From NCBI RefSeq assembly GCF_024346675.1, contig NZ_AP024851.1:1178001-1242000 (forward strand): 64,000 nucleotides of DNA, given 5' to 3'. The notes under the pieces were generated by a model, which saw nothing but the letters and a program-made list of their open reading frames with translations, was not told the origin of the DNA and made no database searches. How positions within the stretch are numbered: the first letter of the stretch is position 1; each line of letters starts with the position of its first letter. This DNA is from Photobacterium sanguinicancri (GTDB taxonomy: Bacteria; Pseudomonadota; Gammaproteobacteria; Enterobacterales; Vibrionaceae). This document shows positions 55,574 through 64,000 of the stretch, piece by piece. A program made the position numbers and the translations under genes.

Positions 55574-57766
55574 TTACTCCTGATTAGTGTTTGGACTAGC
55601 TTTTGCTCGTGTTTCTGTTAAACGACGAGTCAGGTCAATGATATCCTGGCGGGTAAATAGATCGTCCAAAGTAGTAGAAAGCTTACGACGCCAGTTTGGA
55701 TATTCATTCACCGTTCCTGGAATATTGACTGGTTTATCCATTTCCAACCAGTCTTCCAGTTGTAGGCTTAGCAATGCACTTGAGCTCGATGCAAGGTGAA
55801 GTTGCATGCCTTCACTTAACGAACGGTCCATCGGTACATATGCAGCATTATGCCCTACACCTTGTGGAAGGTAACCGTGCCAGCTCAAACTATCAAGGAT
55901 TTTTTGCTTACTTTCAGCTCGGCTGTCAAATAAGCCATTAAGTTGTTCTTCATCAGGGTATAAACCCAGTTCTGCACCCATTTTAAGGTCATCACAATGC
56001 CAGAAACCACGAAGGGTTGGCATGTCATGTGTACACAATGTTGCCATTGATTGACTAGGGTAATGACTTGGTGAGTAATAACCACCATCTTCAGATGTTT
56101 CGAAGAAAAATACCTTGTAAGAATGAATGCCAGCATCTGAAAGTTGACCAACAATCTCATCAGGCACTGTACCTAGATCTTCACCGATGACAGTACATTG
56201 GTAGCGATGTGATTCTAGCGCAAGGATCGACATCATATCTTCAACGGGGTAATACATATACGCCCCTTCCGTTGCCGATTCACCTTTCGGAATCCACCAT
56301 AGACGCAATAAACCCAGTACGTGGTCAATACGCAATGCACCACAGTTACGCATATTGGCACGCAGTAGCTGTACAAACGGTTCGTAAGACATTTCTTGGA
56401 GTACTTGTGGGTTTAGTGGTGGTAAGCCCCAGTTTTGACCTAGAGGACCTAAGATATCTGGCGGCGCACCAATACTAACATCTTGGCAAAGCGCACCATT
56501 ATCTGCCCATGTCTCGGCACCTGAATCACACACACCTACCGCTAAATCACGGTAAAGGCCCATGGCCATGCCTTTTTCTTCTGCCAGTTCGTTCACTTCT
56601 GCTAATTGACTATCCGCCAACCATTGCAGATACATAAACAACTGAACATCTTTACCATTTTCTTTGATAAACGTTTTAACTTCAGCATTATCAAAATGAC
56701 GTAATTCTTCAGGGAATACAGGCCAGCCCCACGTATTATCATCTTGTTTTTTCAAATGCGCATGTAACGCATCGAAAGCGGCTTGATGAAGTAAGCTTTC
56801 GCCGCCATCTTCAACAAACTTCAAAAAATTGTCGGCACGCGCCGTTTTTTTACTTATATGACGCTCAACAAAAGTGTCGAACAACAATGGAAGTACTGCC
56901 ATTTTCAAGCAAGAAACTTCACTGTAATTCACCCAATTGGTTTCGCGAGCTTCCACTAAACGCTGTTGGAATTCAGGGCTGCCAACAAGCTGCTGAGCTT
57001 CATCACACTGTGCAAACTCGGCAACAGAGCTAACATCAATGTACATTAGGTTTAACCAACGACGTGATGATGGGCTATACGGACTCGCGCCTTCTGGGTT
57101 CGCAGGGAACAAAGAATGGATCGGGTTTAAACCAACAAAATCACCGCCACGTGCAGCAATATCAGCTACCAGTTGTTTTAAATCGCCAAAGTCACCAATA
57201 CCCCAGTTATGGTTAGTACGTACGGAGTAAAGCTGAACACTGGTACCCCAAAGCTTCTTCTCATTAACAAGCGCTTCCTGCTTATAACAAGACATTGGCG
57301 TAACAATCAAAGTCATTTCAAACGGTGATTTACGGCGTTTACGGAACAGTTCAAGTTTGTGGTAACCCCATGCAAGATCGTCGGGTAAAGCAAACGTTAG
57401 CTCCCCACCATCTTCACGGTCATCTTTCACTAACTGAGACTGTAACCAGCCTTCCATCACCTCACCTTGTTCTGTAGTTAGGCGCCAGCTAAAATCGCTT
57501 ACGCGTGCGCTAGCACCTAGCTGCAAAGCAATGTGCATTGCTTCACCACTTCGTACTACTTTCACAGGTGCAAGTACATCTGGACGGTGTTTCTTGCGTG
57601 CTGACTCGAGCAATGCTTCGTCATTCTTGGTGTCGTAACCTAAAGCCATTAGTAAGCGTCGAATGGTTTCGTCTTTTACTTTGGCTTCATCACCCCAGGC
57701 GCTGACGTAGCTGTCGGCAATTCCCACCATTTCAGCAACTTGTTTTAATGCTTGATTGTCTTTCAT
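55574..57766 (-). CDS. malQ: 4-alpha-glucanotransferase (amylomaltase)
   Basis: The 730-residue GH77 enzyme transfers maltodextrin segments and releases glucose. Marks are [21 protein letters not shown], the barrel motif [18 protein letters not shown] with the nucleophile Asp, [11 protein letters not shown] with the acid Glu, and [12 protein letters not shown]. The long N-terminal extension (about 150 residues) is usual for enterobacterial MalQ. It follows malP by 92 bases. Confidence 0.95.
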   Translation of the reverse strand: MKDNQALKQVAEMVGIADSYVSAWGDEAKVKDETIRRLLMALGYDTKNDEALLESARKKHRPDVLAPVKVVRSGEAMHIALQLGASARVSDFSWRLTTEQGEVMEGWLQSQLVKDDREDGGELTFALPDDLAWGYHKLELFRKRRKSPFEMTLIVTPMSCYKQEALVNEKKLWGTSVQLYSVRTNHNWGIGDFGDLKQLVADIAARGGDFVGLNPIHSLFPANPEGASPYSPSSRRWLNLMYIDVSSVAEFAQCDEAQQLVGSPEFQQRLVEARETNWVNYSEVSCLKMAVLPLLFDTFVERHISKKTARADNFLKFVEDGGESLLHQAAFDALHAHLKKQDDNTWGWPVFPEELRHFDNAEVKTFIKENGKDVQLFMYLQWLADSQLAEVNELAEEKGMAMGLYRDLAVGVCDSGAETWADNGALCQDVSIGAPPDILGPLGQNWGLPPLNPQVLQEMSYEPFVQLLRANMRNCGALRIDHVLGLLRLWWIPKGESATEGAYMYYPVEDMMSILALESHRYQCTVIGEDLGTVPDEIVGQLSDAGIHSYKVFFFETSEDGGYYSPSHYPSQSMATLCTHDMPTLRGFWHCDDLKMGAELGLYPDEEQLNGLFDSRAESKQKILDSLSWHGYLPQGVGHNAAYVPMDRSLSEGMQLHLASSSSALLSLQLEDWLEMDKPVNIPGTVNEYPNWRRKLSTTLDDLFTRQDIIDLTRRLTETRAKASPNTNQE

Positions 57767-57858
57767 CGTTATCTCCGTTAGCGGCCCTTGGGCCGCTACG
57801 ATGTTTATTTTTGCTGATAAAAAGGTTTTTAAACCGGGCTGTTAATCACCGTATGCGA

Positions 57859-60318
57859 TTAACGTTTAACCGCTTTTAATTTCCAGATGTTGTTTACGTA
57901 ATCACGAATACTACGGTCTGAGCTGAACTTACCAACCAGTGCTGTGTTCAGAATTGCTTTACGTGCCCATGTTGCTTGGTCACGGTATTCCGCATCAATG
58001 CGAGCTTGCGCTTTTACGTAGTCAGCAAAGTCAGCTAATACTAGGTACTGATCGCCACCTTCAAGTAGGTTTTGACGAATCGCAGCCAGTTGACCTGGGT
58101 TACCCGGAGTAAACTCATCTGTATCCAATACATCTAACGCTGCACGTAGCAGGCTGTCTGCATGGTAGTAACGGTAAGGGTCGTAACCCTCTTCTTTTAG
58201 TTTCAATACTTCGTCTACTAGTAAGCCGAAGATAAAGATATTTTCATCGCCCACTTCTTCGCGGATCTCAACATTGGCACCATCCATCGTACCGACAGTT
58301 AATGCACCGTTCAGCGCCATCTTCATGTTACCTGTGCCTGATGCTTCTAGGCCGGCAGTTGAAATCTGCTCTGACACATCTGCTGCAGGAATAATGATTT
58401 CAGCAAGGCTTACACGGTAATCAGGAATGAATACCACTTTTAGTTTTCCGCCAAGGCGTGGGTCGTTGTTTACTTTTTCTGCCACTTTGTTGATGGCAAA
58501 AATGATGTCTTTCGCTAATGCATAACCCGGTGCTGCTTTCGCTGCAAAGATAAATACACGTGGGTGCATATCAAATGTCGGATCGTTCACTAAGCGGTGA
58601 TATAGCGCTAAGATGTGTAGCAAGTTCAAGTGCTGACGTTTGTACTCGTGCAGACGTTTGATTTGCACATCGAAGATAGCATTGGTATCAAGCTCGATAT
58701 CCATGTTATCCAGAACCCAGTCAGCCAGACGTTGCTTATTATCTTTTTTCACTGCCATGTAGCGTTTTTGGAAAGCTTTATCTTCCGCAAACTTAGCTAA
58801 ACCAGACAGTTTATCGAGGTTAGCAGGCCAATCTTTACCTACTTTCTCATTAACCAATTCCGTTAAACCCGGGTTACAGAACTTCAACCAACGGCGAGGT
58901 GTTACACCATTCGTTACGTTCTGTAGGCGGCCAGGGAATAACTCGTTGAATTCAGGGAATAGATCGCGCTTAACCAACTCAGAGTGAAGTGCTGCTACAC
59001 CGTTAACTGCGTAAGTACTCACTACACATAAGTTCGCCATGCGTACCATGCGTTGTGGGCCTTCTTGAATAATAGAAAGCTTACGTTTTACTTCGTTATT
59101 ACCAGGCCATTTTGCTTCAACTTCCAGCATAAAGCGGTGGTTGATTTCAAAAATGATTTCCATGTGACGTGGCAGCATGTCTGCGATCAGTTTCTCGCTC
59201 CATGTTTCTAACGCTTCAGGTAGTAGCGTATGGTTGGTATATGCAAAAACTTTCGAAGAAATTGCCCATGCCGCATCCCAACCTAATTGGTGCTCATCAA
59301 TCAAGATGCGCATGAGTTCAGGAATAGCAATTGTTGGGTGAGTATCGTTTAGCTGAATGGTTTCTAGTTTCGCAAGATCTTCAATGCTATGACCCGCCGC
59401 CGCGTGACGACGAAGGATGTCCGCTACTGAACATGCACAGTGGAAGTACTGTTGCATTAGGCGTAGCATTTTACCTTGGTCATGATTGTCATTCGGGTAA
59501 AGGACTTTTGTTACGTTACCCGCTTCTAGTTGACCGTATTGTGCACCTACGTAATCACCGTCGTTAAAACGCTGTAGGTTAAACGGTGCAGGTGAACGAC
59601 ATTCCCACAGACGCAGTGGGTAAACACTCTTGTTGTCATAACCTACGATTGGAAGATCCCATGCAACACCTTCTAGGTTCATTGCAGGTACCCAACGACG
59701 TTGAGCTTCACCTTTTTCGTTAGCCTGCGTTTCTACATGGCCAAATAAACCAACAGATTGCGCTAATTCAGGGCGTACCACTTCCCAAGGGTAACCTTCA
59801 ATTCCACGCCATGCGTCAGGTGTTTCAACTTGATGGCCATCTTCAAATGATTGACGGAATAGACCGTACTCATAGTGCAGGCCGTAACCTACAGCTGGAA
59901 ATTCTTGTGCTGCCAGTGAATCCATGAAACACGCAGCCAAGCGGCCAAGGCCACCATTACCGAGTGCTGGATCGCGTTCTTCTTCTAGCAGATCAGTTAA
60001 ATTAAGACCTAGTTCTTCAACGGCTGCACTGACTTCGTCGTACAAACCCATGCTGATTAAGTTATTGCCTGTTAGACGACCAATTAGAAATTCTAAAGAA
60101 AGGTAATTAACGCTACGTACATTTTGTTCAGCAACGTGCTTTTCAGTTTCAAGCAGGCTACCAGTGCTGATTTCAGCTAATGCTTTACCTACAGCTAAGT
60201 ACCAGCTACGTGCATCAGCCGTTTCTTTGGTTTTCGCGTACGTCGTCAGTAAATGCTTCTCTACTGAAGCTTTAAATAATGCTTTATCAAATTGTTGTGC
60301 TTGACCACGTGTTGTCAT
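57859..60318 (-). CDS. malP: Maltodextrin/glycogen phosphorylase
   Basis: The 819-residue GT35 enzyme releases glucose-1-phosphate from alpha-1,4-glucans. The pyridoxal phosphate Lys is in [15 protein letters not shown] near residue 660. Other marks are [30 protein letters not shown] and [11 protein letters not shown]. It is first of malP-malQ-glgB and divergent from malT, as in enteric bacteria, so I prefer malP to glgP. The start at 60318 has a moderate AGAGAGA site. Confidence 0.95.
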   Translation of the reverse strand: MTTRGQAQQFDKALFKASVEKHLLTTYAKTKETADARSWYLAVGKALAEISTGSLLETEKHVAEQNVRSVNYLSLEFLIGRLTGNNLISMGLYDEVSAAVEELGLNLTDLLEEERDPALGNGGLGRLAACFMDSLAAQEFPAVGYGLHYEYGLFRQSFEDGHQVETPDAWRGIEGYPWEVVRPELAQSVGLFGHVETQANEKGEAQRRWVPAMNLEGVAWDLPIVGYDNKSVYPLRLWECRSPAPFNLQRFNDGDYVGAQYGQLEAGNVTKVLYPNDNHDQGKMLRLMQQYFHCACSVADILRRHAAAGHSIEDLAKLETIQLNDTHPTIAIPELMRILIDEHQLGWDAAWAISSKVFAYTNHTLLPEALETWSEKLIADMLPRHMEIIFEINHRFMLEVEAKWPGNNEVKRKLSIIQEGPQRMVRMANLCVVSTYAVNGVAALHSELVKRDLFPEFNELFPGRLQNVTNGVTPRRWLKFCNPGLTELVNEKVGKDWPANLDKLSGLAKFAEDKAFQKRYMAVKKDNKQRLADWVLDNMDIELDTNAIFDVQIKRLHEYKRQHLNLLHILALYHRLVNDPTFDMHPRVFIFAAKAAPGYALAKDIIFAINKVAEKVNNDPRLGGKLKVVFIPDYRVSLAEIIIPAADVSEQISTAGLEASGTGNMKMALNGALTVGTMDGANVEIREEVGDENIFIFGLLVDEVLKLKEEGYDPYRYYHADSLLRAALDVLDTDEFTPGNPGQLAAIRQNLLEGGDQYLVLADFADYVKAQARIDAEYRDQATWARKAILNTALVGKFSSDRSIRDYVNNIWKLKAVKR

Positions 60319-60818
60319 GGTTCATTCTCTCTCTAAGATTATCTCAACTGGAATCTATGCTGCCTGTTATCCCTAACGAAAGCATCCTCCTGAATTTTGG
60401 GACTAGAGGGAGGAGGAGGAGGGGCGTAGGTCAGTTAAGTACGTACTTTTTGTGACTCAAACCAAAGTTCAGGGGGGAGAGAGCATCATCCAATGAAAAT
60501 TAATGCAATATGATTCACACTTTAATCTCTAATTTTCACGTGCAGCGGGATGATGATTATTCTAATTGAATTGGAATATTTGTGATTTGGTTCATAAATC
60601 AAGGGATGAGAAAGCGATGTTCTGGTTACATTGCCCTTTTGCTAGGTAAAGTATTGGGGAAGATCAAATGCCGCACTATTCATTTAAGGCATGATTTTAA
60701 GGCCAAATGAGCATAACAAGACCAAGGAAGTGAAAGGTCGTTACGTCACTTTCCCCAATAACAAGAATTATATTGTGGTCATATTCAGAGTCGAAACAAC
60801 GGATTAGACAAAAGAACT
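60319..60818. promoter_or_regulatory. Divergent malP / malT regulatory region
   Basis: This 500-base region holds several matches to the MalT box core GGA(T/G)GA. They are GGATGA on the minus strand at 60486-60491, GGGATGATGA on the plus at 60547-60556, GGGATGAG on the plus at 60603-60610, GGAGGA on the minus at 60385-60390, and a GGAGGA-rich run at 60408-60424. A CRP-like site TGTGATTTGGTTCATA is at 60581-60596. A 12-base palindrome AAGTACGTACTT lies at 60437-60448. MalT activation of malPQ and CRP activation of malT are known in E. coli; the box calls here are by eye. Confidence 0.6.
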
Positions 60819-63527
60819 ATGTGGATACCATCGAAACTAACGCGCCCGGCGCGCCTTCATAATGCCATTCTCCGTCCTCGCTTGCTGGATCGTCTTAATC
60901 AAGCACCGTTTTACCGTCTGGTACTTTTCCGCTCTCCAGCGGGCTACGGTAAAACCACTATGGCAGCACAATGGCTAAACGATCACCCACATACTGGGTG
61001 GTTGAACATTGATGAAAGCGATAACGATACATTTCGATTCGCGAACTACTTCTTACAATCCATAAACAAAGCCACTAATGGCGCCTGTTTAAAAACACAA
61101 GCAATGGCTGAACGCCGTCAATTTGCTTGCTTATCGACGCTATTTAGCGAGCTTTTCGGCGAAATTGCCGAATATAACGCCCAAACATATTTAGTATTAG
61201 ATGACTACCATGTCATCAACAATGAAGACATTCATGACGGTATGCGTTTCTTCCTTAAGCACATGCCGGACTGCCTCACCCTTGTCGTCACGAGCCGAAC
61301 GCAACCACCACTGAGTACCGCTAACCTACGTGTGCGTGATTTATTGATTGAAGTAGACAACGAGCACTTAGCCTTCGATCAAGAAGAAACCCAACGCTTC
61401 TTCCAAAAGCGTGTCAGTGAAGAAATTGAACTCACAGTACTAAATTCATTGCGCGAGCAAGTTGAAGGTTGGCCATCAGCACTACAGCTGATCGCCCTTC
61501 ATGCCCAACAAAAACCGAATCACTTAGCAGAATCTGCCGAATCAATGGCAAGCTTTAATCGGGGCCACTTGTGGGATTACCTTGCGGAAGAAGTATTTGA
61601 TCAACTCGATCGCGATACTCAGCAATTCTTATTGCAATGCTCAGTATTAGATATTTTCAATGCGCAGTTAGTGACTGACTTAACAGGCCGTAATGATGCA
61701 CTGGCAATGCTAGAGTCACTGAACCGTTTCGGTTTATTCCTTAACACGCTTGAAAGTAACGATAACTGGTATCGCTTCCATAATTTGTTTGCAGAATTCC
61801 TTCGCCATCAGCGTTATTCCCAGATTCCGCAACAACAATCAGAACTGCATACACAAGCAGCTTACGCTTGGCTAAAACAAAAAAGCCCGCAACAAGCGCT
61901 GATCCATGCGCTAAAGAGTGAGAATCAAGATCTGATTGTTGAAGTACTGACAGACTACGGCTGGAACATGTACCATCACGGAGAGTTGAAATTACTAGAG
62001 GACTCTATTGCTTCCTTAACAACGGACAAACTATTCTCTTCCCCTCGCCTTGCTCTCCTTCGCGCATGGCTGGCACAAAGCCAACACCGTTATAACGATG
62101 TGGGTGATCTGATTAATGAAACCAAAGCACAATTAAGTAAGCACAGCATCGAATTAGATGATGCGCTGCAAGGTGAATTTAACGCACTGCTAGCACAAGT
62201 TGCGATTAACCAAAGTAAGCCTGAAGATGCGCTACTTTTATCTGAGCAAGCATTAGGGCAGCTACCTTCTACCACTTACCGTAGCCGCATTGTAGCGACC
62301 TCGGTTGTAGGCGAAGTCCACCACTGCCTCGGTAATCTCAGCCGTGCATTGCCGATGATGCAACAAACAGAGAAAATGGCACGTCAGTACCATGTTTACC
62401 ATCAAGCACTTTGGGCGCTACTGCAACAGAGCGAGATTCTGGTGGCCCAAGGTTACATTCAATCGGCTTATGAACTATTAGATCAAGCCTTCAAGCTGGT
62501 AAAAGAGCAACACCTTCAACAAGTGCCACTGCATGAGTTCTTGCTACGCTTACGTGCACAGATCCTATGGTGTTGGAACCGCTTAGAAGAAGCTGAAGAA
62601 TGTGCCCATAAAAGCCTAGAAGTGTTAGCACCTTTTGATGAAACCAAATCATTGCACGCCTATTCCATGCTGGCACGTATTGCGATCACTCGGGGTGAAC
62701 TCGATAAAGGCGCACGCTATTTAGACCTGTGTAACTGCCTGGTAGAGCGTTCTGAATACCATATTGACTGGCGAGCAAATGCTGATTTTGCCAACATTCT
62801 TTACTGGCAAGCAAAAGACGATAATCAAAGCTTGGCTGATTGGCTAAAACAGGCGGAGCGTCCTGAAGGTGGGTGTAACCACTTCCAGCAGCTACAATGG
62901 CGCAATATTGCCCGAACGCACTTGACGCTCGGCGAGTATGACCAAGCGCATGAAATTTTACTTTCCCTGCAAGAAGATGCGGGAAAGTACAATTTAGTCA
63001 CAGACAAAAATCGAAATCTTGTGGTACAAGCGGTATTAAGTAAACGTCAGGGGGAACGTGATACTGCACTTTTATACCTTAAAGAAGCATTACAACTGAC
63101 CAATAGTACTGGCATGATTGGTAACTTCTTATGCGAAGCGAATACCATCTGCGACCTACTAAAAGAGTTAGTCGATACGCGCCAATTAAGTGAGCTTGAA
63201 CTTCATCGTGCACAACAACTGCTACGTGAAATGACGAGTAAAGAACGAAACCGTTCCGTTCATTTTGATGAAAGCTTTGTCGATAAACTACTGACACTCC
63301 CCGATGTACCGGAGTTAGTACGCACTAGCCCACTAACACAGCGTGAATGGCAAGTTCTAGGCTTAATATATACGGGTTATAGCAATGAACAAATTGCATC
63401 TGAGCTAGATGTTGCATCGACAACCATCAAAACTCATATCCGTAATTTGTACCAAAAATTGAATATCGCCAATCGCCAACAAGCTATTGAAACCGCTGAA
63501 CGTTTACTTGGATTGATGGGGGTTTAA
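60819..63527 (+). CDS. malT: Maltotriose-responsive transcription activator
   Basis: The 902-residue STAND-family ATPase activates the maltodextrin genes when bound to maltotriose and ATP. The P-loop SPAGYGKTT is at 39-47 and the Walker B region [10 protein letters not shown] near 125-134. Helical superhelix repeats follow (about 440-800), then a LuxR-type HTH at the end ([43 protein letters not shown], in two parts). Length and order match MalT. It is divergent from malP. A 9-base C run follows the stop. Confidence 0.96.
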   Translation: MWIPSKLTRPARLHNAILRPRLLDRLNQAPFYRLVLFRSPAGYGKTTMAAQWLNDHPHTGWLNIDESDNDTFRFANYFLQSINKATNGACLKTQAMAERRQFACLSTLFSELFGEIAEYNAQTYLVLDDYHVINNEDIHDGMRFFLKHMPDCLTLVVTSRTQPPLSTANLRVRDLLIEVDNEHLAFDQEETQRFFQKRVSEEIELTVLNSLREQVEGWPSALQLIALHAQQKPNHLAESAESMASFNRGHLWDYLAEEVFDQLDRDTQQFLLQCSVLDIFNAQLVTDLTGRNDALAMLESLNRFGLFLNTLESNDNWYRFHNLFAEFLRHQRYSQIPQQQSELHTQAAYAWLKQKSPQQALIHALKSENQDLIVEVLTDYGWNMYHHGELKLLEDSIASLTTDKLFSSPRLALLRAWLAQSQHRYNDVGDLINETKAQLSKHSIELDDALQGEFNALLAQVAINQSKPEDALLLSEQALGQLPSTTYRSRIVATSVVGEVHHCLGNLSRALPMMQQTEKMARQYHVYHQALWALLQQSEILVAQGYIQSAYELLDQAFKLVKEQHLQQVPLHEFLLRLRAQILWCWNRLEEAEECAHKSLEVLAPFDETKSLHAYSMLARIAITRGELDKGARYLDLCNCLVERSEYHIDWRANADFANILYWQAKDDNQSLADWLKQAERPEGGCNHFQQLQWRNIARTHLTLGEYDQAHEILLSLQEDAGKYNLVTDKNRNLVVQAVLSKRQGERDTALLYLKEALQLTNSTGMIGNFLCEANTICDLLKELVDTRQLSELELHRAQQLLREMTSKERNRSVHFDESFVDKLLTLPDVPELVRTSPLTQREWQVLGLIYTGYSNEQIASELDVASTTIKTHIRNLYQKLNIANRQQAIETAERLLGLMGV

Positions 63528-63572
63528 CTCCCCCCCCCTTCTTGCACCACAAACTAGGTTAAGGATAACCAC

Positions 63573-64000
63573 TTGATAGAATGGGCTACTGATCGCCTTT
63601 GGTACTACGACATGCCGCTCAACGTGAGCGGCATTCCTGTGGGTGCCCGTATGACCGTTATTCGGCTCAACAATAAAAAACTGCTTATTCATTCTCCGAT
63701 ACAGCTCACGACTAAATTACAGTTAGCACTGAGCAAATTGGGGCAAATACATGCCATTGTTACCCCCAATATTAATCATCACCTTTTTCTGTCTGAATGG
63801 TGGCTTGCCTACCCTGACGCTTACTTTTTTGCCCCTCCAGGGTTACAACAAAAGCGCTCTGATTTGATTTTTGATGATGCCCTGAGCGCGACAACGCCTG
63901 CATTGTGGCGTAATCAGCTATTACAAACGCTGATTAGGGGGAGCGACAAAATGGAGGAAGTGGTGTTTTGTGATCCACAATCGCACACCCTAATTGTGGG
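63573..64000 (+). CDS. DUF4336-like protein (partial)
   Basis: A frame starting at a TTG after AAGGAT (63561-63566) runs to the window edge without a stop; an in-frame TAG at 63555 rules out a longer N-terminus. The visible 142 residues (IEWATDRLWYYDMPLNVSGIPVGARM, IVTPNINHHLFLSEWW) match my recall of DUF4336, a group related to metallo-beta-lactamase folds. Function unknown. It lies 45 bases after malT and may share its transcript. Confidence 0.65.
   Translation, partial: MIEWATDRLWYYDMPLNVSGIPVGARMTVIRLNNKKLLIHSPIQLTTKLQLALSKLGQIHAIVTPNINHHLFLSEWWLAYPDAYFFAPPGLQQKRSDLIFDDALSATTPALWRNQLLQTLIRGSDKMEEVVFCDPQSHTLIV

Noticed and set aside
55885..56478. Long frames opposite or shifted within malQ, glgB and malP
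   Set aside because: They are codon-bias shadows of large conserved genes and encode nothing recognisable.

Overview
The window is a gene-dense, moderately AT-rich stretch of a gammaproteobacterial chromosome. It most resembles Vibrionaceae, with Photobacterium or a close relative as my best guess. Support for this: malT lies divergent from a malP-malQ-glgB operon; an adenine riboswitch very like the known Vibrio add element precedes a purine deaminase; there are ToxR-type membrane-bound regulators and a remnant of a Fre/LuxG flavin reductase. No rRNA, tRNA, prophage, insertion sequence or CRISPR array was seen. Genes at both edges are cut by the window.

Layout. 1-5.9 kb: an NmrA-like quinone oxidoreductase (partial) divergent from a LysR regulator; an Lrp/AsnC regulator divergent from a DUF2000 gene; a secreted metzincin protease; a cyclase-family hydrolase followed by a decayed flavin reductase. 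6.1-10.7 kb: a cbb3-type oxidase operon (cytochrome c, ccoN, ccoO, ccoP) whose CcoP is extended by a three-heme alcohol-dehydrogenase-type cytochrome. 11.1-13.6 kb: two tandem, diverged copies of a ToxR-like regulator plus overlapping small membrane partner. 14-17.7 kb: a GlxA-type regulator, two unknown small genes and an aldehyde dehydrogenase.

17.8-30.6 kb: a citrate fermentation island. The CitA/CitB two-component system is divergent from citC-D-E-F-X-G, followed by an unknown FAH-like protein, an orphan UlaA-like EIIC permease and a second AcnB. A perfect FNR box lies in the divergent promoter. This set could import a tricarboxylate, isomerise it to citrate and cleave it anaerobically. 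30.7-39.9 kb: small unknown genes, an exported AGE-fold protein, a lipoprotein with no visible start codon, adenine deaminase under an adenine riboswitch, and a very large unknown protein.

40-48.2 kb: a cytoplasmic molybdopterin oxidoreductase with an NhaC antiporter, a KefG/KefB potassium efflux pair and an Aer-like chemoreceptor. 48.5-53 kb: an envelope operon of two outer-membrane barrels (one Omp85-type without POTRA domains), a DUF4056 lipoprotein and a patatin lipoprotein, with a palindromic operator next to a TATAAT box. 53.4-64 kb: glgB, malQ and malP on the minus strand, then malT on the plus strand with MalT-box-like and CRP-like motifs between, and a partial DUF4336-like gene.
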